Positions 1 to 8,799 of a stretch of DNA of 50,541 nucleotides are shown in pieces. Location of the stretch: the NCBI GenBank assembly GCA_017411405.1, contig JAFQQE010000010.1, positions 93,615 through 144,155 on the forward strand, in the 5' to 3' direction. The position numbers were made by a program, and so were the translations under genes. The stretch is from Bacilli bacterium (GTDB lineage Bacteria; Bacillota_I; Bacilli_A; RF39; UBA660). The notes under the pieces are model-generated. The model was not told the origin of the DNA, made no database searches, and saw only the letters and a program-made list of their open reading frames with translations. Position 1 is the first letter of the stretch, and each line of letters opens with the position of its first letter.

Positions 1-3000
1 TCTATAGTAACTAGTTTCTCCTTTATTGTTTGTTATTTTAATTTCAATAAAGTTTTCTCCTACACTTAATCCTACTCCTAAATTAGAACCATATACATAT
101 TTTCCATTACTTGTAGTCTTTCTTCCAACAACATAAGTGCTTGTTTCATCTTTTAGGTTTAATCTTATATCTACTGTTTCTGTTTCATATCCTACTGTTG
201 TACTATAATTTGCAATACCACGTTCAAATGAGAAATAAGCTCCAGGTATTACTAAGTCATTTAATTGTAATGTTTCGTCTGTTATAGTATCAGTACCTTC
301 TTTAACAAATGTCAACACATATGTTCTTGTACTTCCTGTTTGACTCATTACTTTAATTAATTTAACTGTTGTATCGCCTGTTATTGTTACATTACCAGGT
401 TCATAACCTTCAACATATTTAGCAACATCACTTGATATTTTTGAATCTACATTAACATTTTTAGTATTCTTAGGTATTTCAATCTTATAATCAGTTACAT
501 TAGCATTGAAATTTATATTACCTACACTTAATTTAATATCATTTAATGTGTTATCAGCATTTCTGTCATCTGTTCTTGTTACTAATATTGTATAAGTTCT
601 TATTTTACCTTCTTTATTTTGTATTTTAATTAATATTGTATTTATACCATAATTTAAATTTACTGTTCTTGGTTCATAACCACTTACATAATTAGAATCT
701 GTACTAGTTAATGTTGCATAAACTGAAATTGTTGGTGATGATACTTCTATTTTATATTCCATATCAAACGGATTAAATCCATCTGCTAAGACTTTACTAT
801 CCTTTCCTAAATCATTTGATAATAATGCATATTTACTATTAGTAATAGAATTATCATTATATGAGACTCTATCTGGATTTTGTATTATTCCACTACCATC
901 TCTTAATTCTAATGTAGATATTGTAGTATTAGTATTAATGTTATCTAATACTGCTCCACTTACAGCATTGCTTATGTTATTTTTACTATCTTTTACCCAA
1001 ATATATTTAATACCAGGTGTTGTTTTAATTGGGAAATTATTACTATTAACTTCAATCCAATCTACTTTATTAGATGGAGTTTCATATATTTCACTCATAT
1101 AATAAGCATAAATACTGCCCTCATTAGAATAAGCTTTAACAATAATCTCTCCATATCCATCACTTCCAACTATTCCAGAAGTAACTGACATATTTGGTTT
1201 AATAGATTCCTTATCTTTACTACAAGTTACACTATAAGTTGCAACACATTTACCTTTTTTAGTACAAGCCCTTGTACCTTCTTCATAAACAACTTTAGTT
1301 TCATCAAACTTATAACCTTTACTAGTATTACATTTATAAATATCTTTAAGTTCATTTAAATTTTCTTCTTCACTATCATCTTCATTATAACATAAAGTTA
1401 CTAAACTAGTTTCTTCTTGATTTTTATAATTATTATTACTACAAGTATATTTCTTGTCAGTAACATTTATTTTATCACATTGTTCTTTTGCTTTACTTTC
1501 TGTATCAGTAAAATTATTTTTACTAATATAGCCAGTTACATTATCTAAAGTCCTAAAGTCACAAACATCATCTTCACAATTATATACTTTTATTTGCTCT
1601 CCACATTTGTAATCAATACTTTGAATAGTTGTATATTTTATTTCACTACTATTACTAACTTCAGTAGTACATTTTACTGACTCAAGATCCTGACTTAAGT
1701 CAGAACGAGTTATTGATGTTATACCATTATCACCATCAAAATAACAATTATCTTTATCACATGAAGTTATATAAAAATCTTGTCCGCATTCCCATTCTTT
1801 TCCATAACTATCTTTAACTACCTTATTTGCTCTCATAAATTTAAAATAGTTAAATGCATCAGAATCATTAACTGGTACATCTGTTTCAATATTTGCAGAA
1901 CAATTTAAACCATCAGGAGTATATGCTAAAGCAGTTTCATCAATAGTCACTTCTTTGTTGTCATCTAAGAAAGTACAAATATTATTACTGCAATATTGAA
2001 TAAATATTGGTTGACATGTTTTATAAGTAATACCATTGCTTGCTTTAACCTCTCTCTTTGGATACATATTTGTCTTTTTGTAATATTGAGTAGCAATATC
2101 TTTTATAATTTCTTTTTTACAATCTTTATTTTCAGTTGTCATCAAATTAGGTTCGCTCATACTAACAGAATCTAATTTACCGTTAACATTAAAATAATAT
2201 TTACCATTTTCTGAATAATCGATATGTAAAGAAAAAGTACAATTATATTTTACACCATTTCCTGTAGTAATTTCATCTTTTATATAAAATACTTTGTCTA
2301 CTGTTTCTTTACCACTCGTAGTTGGTGTTTGTTGAGTTGAACACTCTACTTTAGTTGTACTAATATTAGGATCATTCATACTTATAGAATCACGACCATT
2401 TTCAGTAGGATAATAATAACGTCCATTTTCTGAATATTCTATCCAAAAATCAGTACAATAAGCATTATTAACACCTTTCTCAGAAGTTATAACACCCTTA
2501 GCCCAAATTGTAAAATTTCCAGGACCTCTAGTATCTGTTGATGTGCCAGGTTGTTCTGTAGAAGAAGATTGGTTACAATTTATTTTATTCTTATCTTCCA
2601 CTTTTGCTAGATTATTAGCTAAAAATTTATTATTAGCAGAATCGTAACAATAATGTGTTCCATCAGCCTCAGTAGTACAATATGTTACATAAATACTTTG
2701 TCCACAAGAATAAATAACCCTATTATTAGAATCTTTAATATCAGTATTAGCTATTCTTTCAGAATTTATATATCTATTATAACAAGCATAATATTTTGCA
2801 TTTGAATTTACTGTTACAGTATCTTTAACAAAATTAGATTCAACACACTCTGCCAACCCATTAGAATCAGCTAATGCATATCCTAATAATTTATTGTTAT
2901 CTTGTTTAAAATTAAGAGATGGAACAGTAACACTATTGCCTTTGTTAATATTAGCATAACACATTTTATTTCCATGAGTTAATCCTGGGCAAAAATCTCC

Positions 3001-3948
3001 GCTTCCTTGGTATGTTCCATTATAAAAATTAAATTCTACATAATATTTATCACTTGTTGATGGAGATGTGGTGTTTGTCTCATTAGACGTATTTGGTTCC
3101 CAACAAGCATAATACGTAGTTCTTTCTGTAGTATCAGGTATACTTTTAAGTAGTGTACCGTTACAATTTTTATCACTTTTACTCCAACCTATCCATTTAA
3201 AACCAGAATATTGGAATTTATCTATATCAGTAAATGATGGACAATTTCCTTTACAATCAAATACTAAATCAGCTTTTCCGTTATTAGATGCAATAGTTCC
3301 ATCAACAATCACTCCACCATTTCCTGCAACAGTTACTTTAAAATCTTTATTTGATGTTGAGTTTTTTTCATCCCAACAAGCATAATAATTCCTATAACTT
3401 TTTATATCACTATTACTTCCAATTGATGTCTTAGGCAAATAACAGTTTGGATCTAGCGACCACCCTTTAAAAGTATAACCCGTTCTTACAACATATCCAG
3501 TTTTATCTAAGTTTGCTCCAGAACAACTTCCTGTGCACGTAACTCCAAAACTTTCCCTTCCATCAAATTTACCACCATTACCAACAAAAGTTACTCTAAA
3601 AGGTGTATTAGTGCTAGGACATGATGGTGTACCATCAGTTAATGCGTATCTATCTATTTTGACATCTGCGTATTTACCATCATAGCATGATTTATTTTTA
3701 CTTTTGTTTGCATCGCAGTAACAAAAATCATCATCGCAATAATCAATAAATACTTCTTTGCCACAATAATATGTATCTGCACTTCCACTATCTACAATTT
3801 CTAGTGCTGTAGCCGTTATTCTTCTCGTAGCATTAATCTCTTTACGTTCTGCCTTAACATCAATATTAGCTATAAATATTGATATTATTATTAGCAAAAT
3901 ATTTTTTAGAATAAAATTTAATTTGTATTTTTTTATCTTCTTATTCAT
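1..3948 (-). CDS. Giant secreted Cys-rich surface protein with InlB-like and cadherin-like repeats (3' end cut by window)
   Basis: Open for 1316 codons to the window edge, so the C-terminus is missing. The start ATG at 3948 follows an AGAAGGAG site about 10 nt upstream. A Lys-rich, hydrophobic signal peptide (about residues 1-30) is followed by three tandem modules of about 90-100 aa resembling the Listeria-Bacteroides (InlB B) repeat. They carry GYTFKGWS- and GFKWIGWS-like cores and end in YYACW or YYACY. Next come many Cys-rich units with a recurring CG-x(5)-YC pattern (for example CGKEVFIDYC and CGQSIYVTYC). The last part before the edge has at least two cadherin-like beta-sandwich domains ending in RTYTILVTR- or RTYVLTFV-type strands. 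The many paired Cys suggest disulfides outside the cell. It is probably an adhesin or other envelope protein; its ligand is unknown. Frame continuity was checked at several separated points rather than codon by codon. Confidence 0.8.
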   Translation of the reverse strand, partial: MNKKIKKYKLNFILKNILLIIISIFIANIDVKAERKEINATRRITATALEIVDSGSADTYYCGKEVFIDYCDDDFCYCDANKSKNKSCYDGKYADVKIDRYALTDGTPSCPSTNTPFRVTFVGNGGKFDGRESFGVTCTGSCSGANLDKTGYVVRTGYTFKGWSLDPNCYLPKTSIGSNSDIKSYRNYYACWDEKNSTSNKDFKVTVAGNGGVIVDGTIASNNGKADLVFDCKGNCPSFTDIDKFQYSGFKWIGWSKSDKNCNGTLLKSIPDTTERTTYYACWEPNTSNETNTTSPSTSDKYYVEFNFYNGTYQGSGDFCPGLTHGNKMCYANINKGNSVTVPSLNFKQDNNKLLGYALADSNGLAECVESNFVKDTVTVNSNAKYYACYNRYINSERIANTDIKDSNNRVIYSCGQSIYVTYCTTEADGTHYCYDSANNKFLANNLAKVEDKNKINCNQSSSTEQPGTSTDTRGPGNFTIWAKGVITSEKGVNNAYCTDFWIEYSENGRYYYPTENGRDSISMNDPNISTTKVECSTQQTPTTSGKETVDKVFYIKDEITTGNGVKYNCTFSLHIDYSENGKYYFNVNGKLDSVSMSEPNLMTTENKDCKKEIIKDIATQYYKKTNMYPKREVKASNGITYKTCQPIFIQYCSNNICTFLDDNKEVTIDETALAYTPDGLNCSANIETDVPVNDSDAFNYFKFMRANKVVKDSYGKEWECGQDFYITSCDKDNCYFDGDNGITSITRSDLSQDLESVKCTTEVSNSSEIKYTTIQSIDYKCGEQIKVYNCEDDVCDFRTLDNVTGYISKNNFTDTESKAKEQCDKINVTDKKYTCSNNNYKNQEETSLVTLCYNEDDSEEENLNELKDIYKCNTSKGYKFDETKVVYEEGTRACTKKGKCVATYSVTCSKDKESIKPNMSVTSGIVGSDGYGEIIVKAYSNEGSIYAYYMSEIYETPSNKVDWIEVNSNNFPIKTTPGIKYIWVKDSKNNISNAVSGAVLDNINTNTTISTLELRDGSGIIQNPDRVSYNDNSITNSKYALLSNDLGKDSKVLADGFNPFDMEYKIEVSSPTISVYATLTSTDSNYVSGYEPRTVNLNYGINTILIKIQNKEGKIRTYTILVTRTDDRNADNTLNDIKLSVGNINFNANVTDYKIEIPKNTKNVNVDSKISSDVAKYVEGYEPGNVTITGDTTVKLIKVMSQTGSTRTYVLTFVKEGTDTITDETLQLNDLVIPGAYFSFERGIANYSTTVGYETETVDIRLNLKDETSTYVVGRKTTSNGKYVYGSNLGVGLSVGENFIEIKITNNKGETSYYR

Positions 3949-4120
3949 ATCAATAATTCTCCTTCTATTTTATACAATTTTATTTTACTATATATAAAAT
4001 AAAATAGCAAGTAAATTCAAAATACTTTTTATGATTTTTTAAATTTTAAAGAAACAATTTTAAAACTTATATTTATTAATACTCAAATACTTTTTATTTT
4101 GCAATTTCAAATTATGAGGC

Positions 4121-4150
4121 ATATAAAAAAACGTCAATGCATGACGTTTT
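4121..4150 (-). terminator. Intrinsic terminator after the M23 peptidase gene
   Basis: The inverted repeat AACGTCA/TGACGTT (4130-4136 and 4142-4148, loop ATGCA) is followed on the minus strand by a run of T. It overlaps the stop codon of the M23 gene and separates the ftsEX operon from the giant surface protein gene. Confidence 0.85.
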
Positions 4151-5357
4151 ATCTACTGTACCAATATGTACCTTTATTAGGTAATTTTAATATTTCTTTT
4201 GGATCTAATGTATTAGAAAGAAATTTAGAATATGTTGTATAAGTTTCTCCATACCAACCTTTAGCAATCATATAATGTAAATGAGCTCCTGTAGAACATG
4301 AGTCCCAACTTCTAGTCTTACTTCCACCACCTACTGTACCTACGACAGTATTTACATCTACTTTATCTCCAATACTAACATTAATACTCAATAAATGCCA
4401 ATATGATGAAGTATATTTGACACCATTAATAGTATGATATACATATACTTGATTTCCTCCACAACTAGCTTTTCTTATAATTTTACCTACCATGCCATTT
4501 GCAGAAGCATATACATTAGTACCTTCTTTATTTCCTCCAATATCTACACCACTATGAAATTTTGTACCAGTACCTGTTAGAGGATTAATTCTATATCCAA
4601 AATAACTTGTAATAGTTCCTTTAGTTAATGGTTTAGAAAATGATGTATCACCTTTTATTGATACGCACTCATTTAAATTTTGAGTCTCACCACAACCTAA
4701 TTTTACATAATAATCTATTAATTCTTTAGTCGAATCTATCTCATCTTGAATATCCATAGTATGTTCTGTTATTTCTTCTAATTGATTACCTAACTCATCA
4801 ATTTTACTACTTAAAGAATCTATTTGATTATTTAACTCTATTTCTCTTTCAGCTAAATCAATTTGTAATTGTTCATTTTCTTTTATTAAATTATTAAATT
4901 TATCTATTTGTTCATTGTTATAATCTAAAATTTGTTCTACTATTGCATATCTATAAACTAAATCTTCATAACTTGCAGCTTCAAATATATATTCTAAATA
5001 TACATTTTGCCCTTCTGTAATTTGATAAGCACTTATAGTATTTTTAATACTTTCTTTCGTATTAGTTATTTCAATATTTAAATCTTCTATATCTTTTTTA
5101 GATTGTTCTATTTTATTTTGATTTTCAGTAATTTCATTTCGTGCATTTGTAATTGATTGGTTAGATGAATTAATTTCGCTTTGAGTTTTATTTTTTTTGT
5201 TTTCATTATTTTTTTTAGTATTTTTTAATGATTGTAATTCGTTTCTCAATTCTTTTATAGTTTTTGCTTTAGAAGCAGCACTAGGCATAATAAATGTATA
5301 ACTAACAAATAATATACTTATAACTATAATTATTATCTTATTTATATTTTTTTTCAT
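4149..5357 (-). CDS. Coiled-coil M23 peptidase, EnvC/PcsB-like partner of FtsEX
   Basis: 402 aa. An N-terminal signal or anchor segment (residues 8-25) is followed by a long coiled coil (about 30-215) and a C-terminal LytM/M23 zinc peptidase domain (about 245-390). Zinc-site residues are visible: H268 and D272 (HSGVD), H321 (YWH) and the H359-L-H361 motif. The start overlaps the stop of ftsX by 4 nt (ATGA), which implies translational coupling. Coiled-coil M23 proteins encoded with FtsEX are, in characterised bacteria, septal peptidoglycan hydrolases or their activators, switched on by FtsEX through the coiled coil. All catalytic residues are intact here, so an active endopeptidase is likely, unlike EnvC itself, which is degenerate. 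Confidence 0.92.
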   Translation of the reverse strand: MKKNINKIIIIVISILFVSYTFIMPSAASKAKTIKELRNELQSLKNTKKNNENKKNKTQSEINSSNQSITNARNEITENQNKIEQSKKDIEDLNIEITNTKESIKNTISAYQITEGQNVYLEYIFEAASYEDLVYRYAIVEQILDYNNEQIDKFNNLIKENEQLQIDLAEREIELNNQIDSLSSKIDELGNQLEEITEHTMDIQDEIDSTKELIDYYVKLGCGETQNLNECVSIKGDTSFSKPLTKGTITSYFGYRINPLTGTGTKFHSGVDIGGNKEGTNVYASANGMVGKIIRKASCGGNQVYVYHTINGVKYTSSYWHLLSINVSIGDKVDVNTVVGTVGGGSKTRSWDSCSTGAHLHYMIAKGWYGETYTTYSKFLSNTLDPKEILKLPNKGTYWYSR

Positions 5358-6259
5358 ATTTTCAAATACTTTCTAACGGCTCTTAAACTACCAATCATTC
5401 CAACACCTGAACCTATTATTAAAAGTAATAAAGATGTTGAATATATAATACTTGATGGGGTTGCTAATTCTACTAAATTAGAAAATACCACACCGCCCAT
5501 TGATTCATAAAGATATGTATAACCAAACATTGTAACTAAAATCGGAATTAAACTTCCCATTGCTCCTAATAATAATCCTTCAAATAAGAATGGTAATTTT
5601 ATTACAGTATTACTTGTTCCAACTAATCTCATTATATTTATTTCATTTCTTCTACTAAATATAGTTATTTTTATAGTATTATTTATTAAGAATGCTGTAA
5701 CTATTATTAAAGCAACTACAATAATTAAACATATCTTTCTAACTATATCAAATACATTAATCATTGTATCTACCATAGTTTCACCATACTTAACTAATGT
5801 TACTTTGTCTATATTTTTTAAAGATACAGCAGTTTCTTTAATATCTCTAATATCATCAACCTTTAATACAAAAGTACTTTGTAAAGGATTTTCTTCTTCT
5901 GTATAACTACTTAAAATATTTTTAAATGCTTCACTTTCATCACTCATCATATTTTTAATATCTTCTTTACTTCTATAAATAATACTTTCTTCATTTATAT
6001 TATCTATATTTTTAATTTGATTTTTAATAATGTTTATATCTTCATAAGTAGCATTTTTATCTACAAATACAACTACAGTTAAATCTTTTTCTATCTTTTC
6101 TGTCATACTTGTAACATTATATGATGCTAACATTGCTAGAGAAACTAATATTAAAGTAATTATAGTACATGACATACTTGCTAAAGAAAGACTAAAATTA
6201 CGAAATATACTTTTAAATGAATCTCTAATACTACGATTCAATATTCTTATCAACTTCAT
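5354..6259 (-). CDS. ftsX: Cell-division ABC permease FtsX
   Basis: 301 aa from the ATG at 6259, which has AAAGGA about 8 nt upstream. The longer reading from a GTG at 6286 has no ribosome site. Topology is FtsX-like: a cytoplasmic N-terminus, TM1 (about residues 23-45), an extracellular domain of about 110 aa (about 50-160), then three TM segments in the C-terminal half and a short tail. It overlaps ftsE upstream by 29 nt and the M23 gene downstream by 4 nt. Together they should form the FtsEX complex that drives the M23 hydrolase at the septum. Confidence 0.93.
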   Translation of the reverse strand: MKLIRILNRSIRDSFKSIFRNFSLSLASMSCTIITLILVSLAMLASYNVTSMTEKIEKDLTVVVFVDKNATYEDINIIKNQIKNIDNINEESIIYRSKEDIKNMMSDESEAFKNILSSYTEEENPLQSTFVLKVDDIRDIKETAVSLKNIDKVTLVKYGETMVDTMINVFDIVRKICLIIVVALIIVTAFLINNTIKITIFSRRNEINIMRLVGTSNTVIKLPFLFEGLLLGAMGSLIPILVTMFGYTYLYESMGGVVFSNLVELATPSSIIYSTSLLLLIIGSGVGMIGSLRAVRKYLKI

Positions 6260-6944
6260 TTTCGTATTTTCCTTTCTTTTTATCACTAATAATAATTCCG
6301 TCTTTTATACTAATTACTCTTTTCTTTAATCTATTTACAATTTCTTTATCATGAGTTGCCATTACTATTGTTGATTTTAATTCTGTATTAATATTTAATA
6401 AAACATCCATTATCTCTTTAGAAGTATCTGGATCAAGATTTCCGGTTGGTTCATCGCAAACAATTAACATTGGTTCATTAACAATTGCTCTTGCTATACA
6501 AACACGTTGTTGTTCACCACCACTCAACTCATGAGGATAACTTCTATATTTATCTTTTAATCCAACTCTTTCTAATGCTTTTAATACATTTTTCTTAATA
6601 TCACTACCTTTTAATCCATATGTTTCTAAAGGATAAGCAACATTTTCATATACTGTTAATTTAGGTAAAAGTTTAAAATCTTGAAATACAATACCTATCT
6701 TTCTTCTTAATTTATATACTCTACTATTACGTAATTTAACTACATTTATGCCTCCTACATATACTTCACCTTTATTTGGTTTTTCTTCTCTATATAACAT
6801 TTTTAATAGTGTAGATTTACCACTAGCAGTTGGTCCAATAATGAATACAAATTCACCTTTTTCAATAGATAAATTCCCATCTGCCAAAGCAGTAACACCA
6901 TTTTTATAAACTTTATAACAATTTTTTATTTCAATAAATTCCAT
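6231..6944 (-). CDS. ftsE: Cell-division ATP-binding protein FtsE
   Basis: 237 aa, normal FtsE length. Walker [10 protein letters not shown] is at residues 37-45, the signature LSGGEQQR at 140-147, and Walker B LIVCDEP at 160-166 followed by TGNLDP. The start has an AAGGTGG site. It is the first gene of ftsE-ftsX-M23. The C-terminal Lys-rich tail is encoded in the overlap with ftsX. Confidence 0.95.
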   Translation of the reverse strand: MEFIEIKNCYKVYKNGVTALADGNLSIEKGEFVFIIGPTASGKSTLLKMLYREEKPNKGEVYVGGINVVKLRNSRVYKLRRKIGIVFQDFKLLPKLTVYENVAYPLETYGLKGSDIKKNVLKALERVGLKDKYRSYPHELSGGEQQRVCIARAIVNEPMLIVCDEPTGNLDPDTSKEIMDVLLNINTELKSTIVMATHDKEIVNRLKKRVISIKDGIIISDKKKGKYENEVDKNIES

Positions 6945-6966
6945 AGTTTACCACCTTACAATATAA

Positions 6967-6975
6967 AGTATATCA
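6967..6975 (-). promoter_or_regulatory. Extended -10 promoter of ftsE operon
   Basis: On the minus strand TGATATACT lies about 25 nt before the ftsE start. It is an extended -10 (TG-n-TATACT). No good -35 is visible; a T-run lies at the right spacing. The same TGATATACT occurs before cca. Confidence 0.5.
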
Positions 6976-7021
6976 CACTGAATATTAAAAAAAAAGTAAA
7001 ATAAAAACATTGTCATTAATT

Positions 7022-7049
7022 GACAAAAAAAAGACAATTTTCATTGTCT
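7022..7049 (-). terminator. Intrinsic terminator after the first SipW-type gene
   Basis: Stem AGACAAT/ATTGTCT (7032-7038 and 7043-7049, loop of 4), then eight T on the minus strand. It lies just past the stop at 7060. A second small inverted repeat (TTGTCA..TGACAA) follows at about 7011-7026. Confidence 0.85.
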
Positions 7050-7059
7050 AATTTCTTTA

Positions 7060-7851
7060 TTAGTTATTAGTTGCAAATACGATTGGAGTTTCTGAATATT
7101 CTTCATACCATCCATCAGTACCTTGAGAAATACCAACTACTTTAACAGTTACATTTAATGCTTTGTTACCAGCTGCAGCACTTTGATCATCTTCGATATT
7201 AGGATATTTTAAATTTAAAGTCCATGTATCTGTATAATCAGCTTCAGTAACTGTACCATCATTATGTTGGTTTTTAATAGCTATTTGTGCTGGAACAATA
7301 ACTTGTTCTCCGCTAGCAGCTAAATCTCCAGTATAAGTATTTGTACCATCTGATAAAGTATAAACTATTTTATCTTCGTCAGTAGTAGATGCAGTTGTTG
7401 GATTTGAAATTCCAGTTAATTTAATTGCATAATAAGCAGTTCTACCATTTTCATGAGTATTTGTTACTGTAAATTCTACTTCATCTGCAATACCATTAAC
7501 ATTTGTTGGATTTGTAATTGAGCAATTACCATAAGTACCATCAGTACATTGAGTTTTAGTAACTGCTTTGATTCCTACTACACCATCATCAGTATTATAT
7601 CTAGAAGCAACCGGATCATAATAATGTTCTCCAGAAGTTTCCCAATCAGGTACTACATTTTGAACATTAATAGTTTGACTTCCTGAGTAGTTAATGCTTA
7701 AAATACCAGCACTAATTTGTCCACTAGTTGTTGCAGTATTACCACTTACTTGAGCAGTGAAATATGCATATGTTACTCCTACTATTGATAATGCTACCAC
7801 TAACATTGCTACTATAGCTATAGCTAACTTTCCATTATTTTCTGTTCTCAT
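7060..7851 (-). CDS. Secreted SipW/TasA-type (camelysin-like) protein
   Basis: 263 aa from the ATG at 7851. A longer TTG reading would place the AGGAGG site inside the gene. The N-terminus is Lys-poor, then very hydrophobic, ending in VGVTYAYFTAQVSGN. This is the SipW-dependent-type signal peptide of TasA/CalY-like proteins. The mature part is a Ser/Thr/Asn-rich beta domain with repeated NTATTSG-like and NPTTASTTDEDK-like stretches. In characterised Bacilli such proteins form fibres or coat the cell, which is the likely role here (inference). No SipW peptidase is in the window. Its 5' leader is identical to that of the paralogue at 15929-16633. Confidence 0.8.
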   Translation of the reverse strand: MRTENNGKLAIAIVAMLVVALSIVGVTYAYFTAQVSGNTATTSGQISAGILSINYSGSQTINVQNVVPDWETSGEHYYDPVASRYNTDDGVVGIKAVTKTQCTDGTYGNCSITNPTNVNGIADEVEFTVTNTHENGRTAYYAIKLTGISNPTTASTTDEDKIVYTLSDGTNTYTGDLAASGEQVIVPAQIAIKNQHNDGTVTEADYTDTWTLNLKYPNIEDDQSAAAGNKALNVTVKVVGISQGTDGWYEEYSETPIVFATNN

Positions 7852-7879
7852 ATCTTTCTTTATCCTCCTACAATAAAAT
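7849..7879 (-). promoter_or_regulatory. Conserved 5' leader shared with the paralogue at 16631-16661
   Basis: 31 nt, from the end of the -10 box to the ATG, are identical to 16631-16661. The leader contains AGGAGG followed by 12 nt (ATAAAGAAAGAT) before the ATG, a longer spacing than usual. Upstream and downstream sequence diverges. Confidence 0.75.
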
Positions 7880-7906
7880 AATATCAAATAATAAATATTG
7901 TGTCAA
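7878..7906 (-). promoter_or_regulatory. Sigma-A-type promoter of first SipW-type gene
   Basis: TTGACA (7901-7906), 17-nt spacer, TATTAT (7878-7883). The predicted RNA start lies at about 7871, giving a leader of only about 20 nt. Confidence 0.8.
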
Positions 7907-7954
7907 TTATATTTTTTGTTTTTTTTAGATATTTTTATATTTTGTTTTTCTTTA

Positions 7955-7983
7955 TAAAAAAAATAGGATTTTTATATCCTATT
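7955..7983 (-). terminator. Intrinsic terminator overlapping stop codon
   Basis: Stem AATAGGAT/ATCCTATT (7962-7969 and 7976-7983) followed by a T-run on the minus strand. The stop codon of the 140-aa gene lies inside the stem. Confidence 0.85.
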
Positions 7984-8401
7984 CTTTGTTTTGTAACATA
8001 TTTAATAAATCAATTTTAAACATATCTTTAGAAGCATTAGCTTTACTTATCATTACTCCTTTATAAGTAGTTAACTCAGCCATATGTCCTTCTAATAATA
8101 TATCAGTTGGTGTAATAGTATCAAGCATTACTATATTTTGCTCCTTATAAACTATATATTTTAAAGTAACATCACCATGTATTTGTTTAAACATGTGGTC
8201 GCTTGGTAATTTTAATTCATAAGTTTCTGTTTTATCAACTTTATTTTTACTTAATAACTCACCTATAAAGTTACCACTTCTTAATGCTGGATAATATTCA
8301 AAGTTTAATTTCTTATAAGCAAGCATATTATATTTCTTTAATGCTCTTTCTAACTTTCTAAACTCATTTTCATTAATATAATCTAAAATAAACCCTTTCA
8401 T
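7979..8401 (-). CDS. Hypothetical protein, 140 aa, strongly expressed
   Basis: I do not recognise this protein. It is soluble, mixed alpha/beta, with no TM or signal peptide. It has one Trp-free charged N-terminal helix region (residues 8-25) and a hydrophobic core near 80-100 (YIVYKEQNIVMLD). The start ATG has an AGGGGGT site. The promoter is a full consensus (TTGACA, 17 nt, TATAAT), so it is probably abundant. It is monocistronic between two terminators. Confidence 0.75.
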   Translation of the reverse strand: MKGFILDYINENEFRKLERALKKYNMLAYKKLNFEYYPALRSGNFIGELLSKNKVDKTETYELKLPSDHMFKQIHGDVTLKYIVYKEQNIVMLDTITPTDILLEGHMAELTTYKGVMISKANASKDMFKIDLLNMLQNKE

Positions 8402-8432
8402 TTAAAATACCCCCTATTTCCAATGTGTCTAA

Positions 8433-8461
8433 ATTATAGCACTTTTGTTTGCCTTTGTCAA
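8433..8461 (-). promoter_or_regulatory. Perfect-consensus promoter of the 140-aa gene
   Basis: TTGACA (8456-8461), 17-nt spacer ending in TGC, TATAAT (8433-8438). All 12 core bases match and an extended -10 is present. It is the strongest-looking promoter in the window. Confidence 0.85.
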
Positions 8462-8499
8462 ATTTTTGCCCTAAAAATAAGGATTTTTGCTAAAAAAAT

Positions 8500-8528
8500 A
8501 TAAAAATAATAGTATTTCTACTATTATT
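8500..8528 (-). terminator. Intrinsic terminator after Flp-like pilin
   Basis: Stem AATAATAGTA/TACTATTATT (8505-8514 and 8519-8528, loop of 4), followed by T-rich sequence on the minus strand. Confidence 0.75.
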
Positions 8529-8547
8529 ATGTTTATTTTATCACTAT

Positions 8548-8745
8548 TTATTCTTGATTAATACATTTACCTTCTCCAGGTTTTTCTCCTTCTTCATATA
8601 CTTGACCAACTAGAGAACAACTTGATTTGGTTATAGAATCCTTTAAATAGCCACCAAAATAATTAACTAAACTGATTCCTATAACACTTATTAAAGCAAT
8701 AATTAATATATATTCTACCAATGCTTGACCTCTATTATTTTTCAT
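8548..8745 (-). CDS. Flp/Fap-like pilin
   Basis: 65 aa. The N-terminus MKNNRG-QALVEYILIIALIS has the class III/Flp signature: a short basic leader, Gly at the cleavage point, Glu at +5 (QALVE) with Tyr next, then a hydrophobic helix. The tail has two Cys (SCSL and GKCIN). No tad secretion genes are in the window, so assembly machinery must lie elsewhere or the protein may act as a small membrane peptide. AAGGTGG site; own promoter. Confidence 0.8.
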   Translation of the reverse strand: MKNNRGQALVEYILIIALISVIGISLVNYFGGYLKDSITKSSCSLVGQVYEEGEKPGEGKCINQE

Positions 8746-8770
8746 AAGCTTACCACCTTATTCTAATTAA

Positions 8771-8799
8771 AGTATAATTTATTTAACATTCATTGTCAA
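8771..8799 (-). promoter_or_regulatory. Promoter of Flp-like pilin gene
   Basis: TTGACA (8794-8799, inside the 3' end of ruvB), 17-nt spacer, TATACT (8771-8776). Confidence 0.75.

Noticed and set aside
3949-4120. Gap of about 200 nt between the surface protein gene and M23 gene
   Set aside because: Apart from the terminator and a weak TTGCTA/TAAAAT promoter-like pair, I see only AT-rich sequence with no ORF or structure.
5354-5357. Possible UGA-as-tryptophan code (Mollicutes type)
   Set aside because: ftsX ends in TGA exactly where the M23 gene starts (ATGA), and Trp is encoded by TGG in recognised genes, so the standard bacterial code applies.
6260-6286. Longer ftsX start at a GTG (6286)
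   Set aside because: No Shine-Dalgarno precedes it; AAAGGA lies at the right place for the ATG at 6259, whose N-terminus also matches FtsX.
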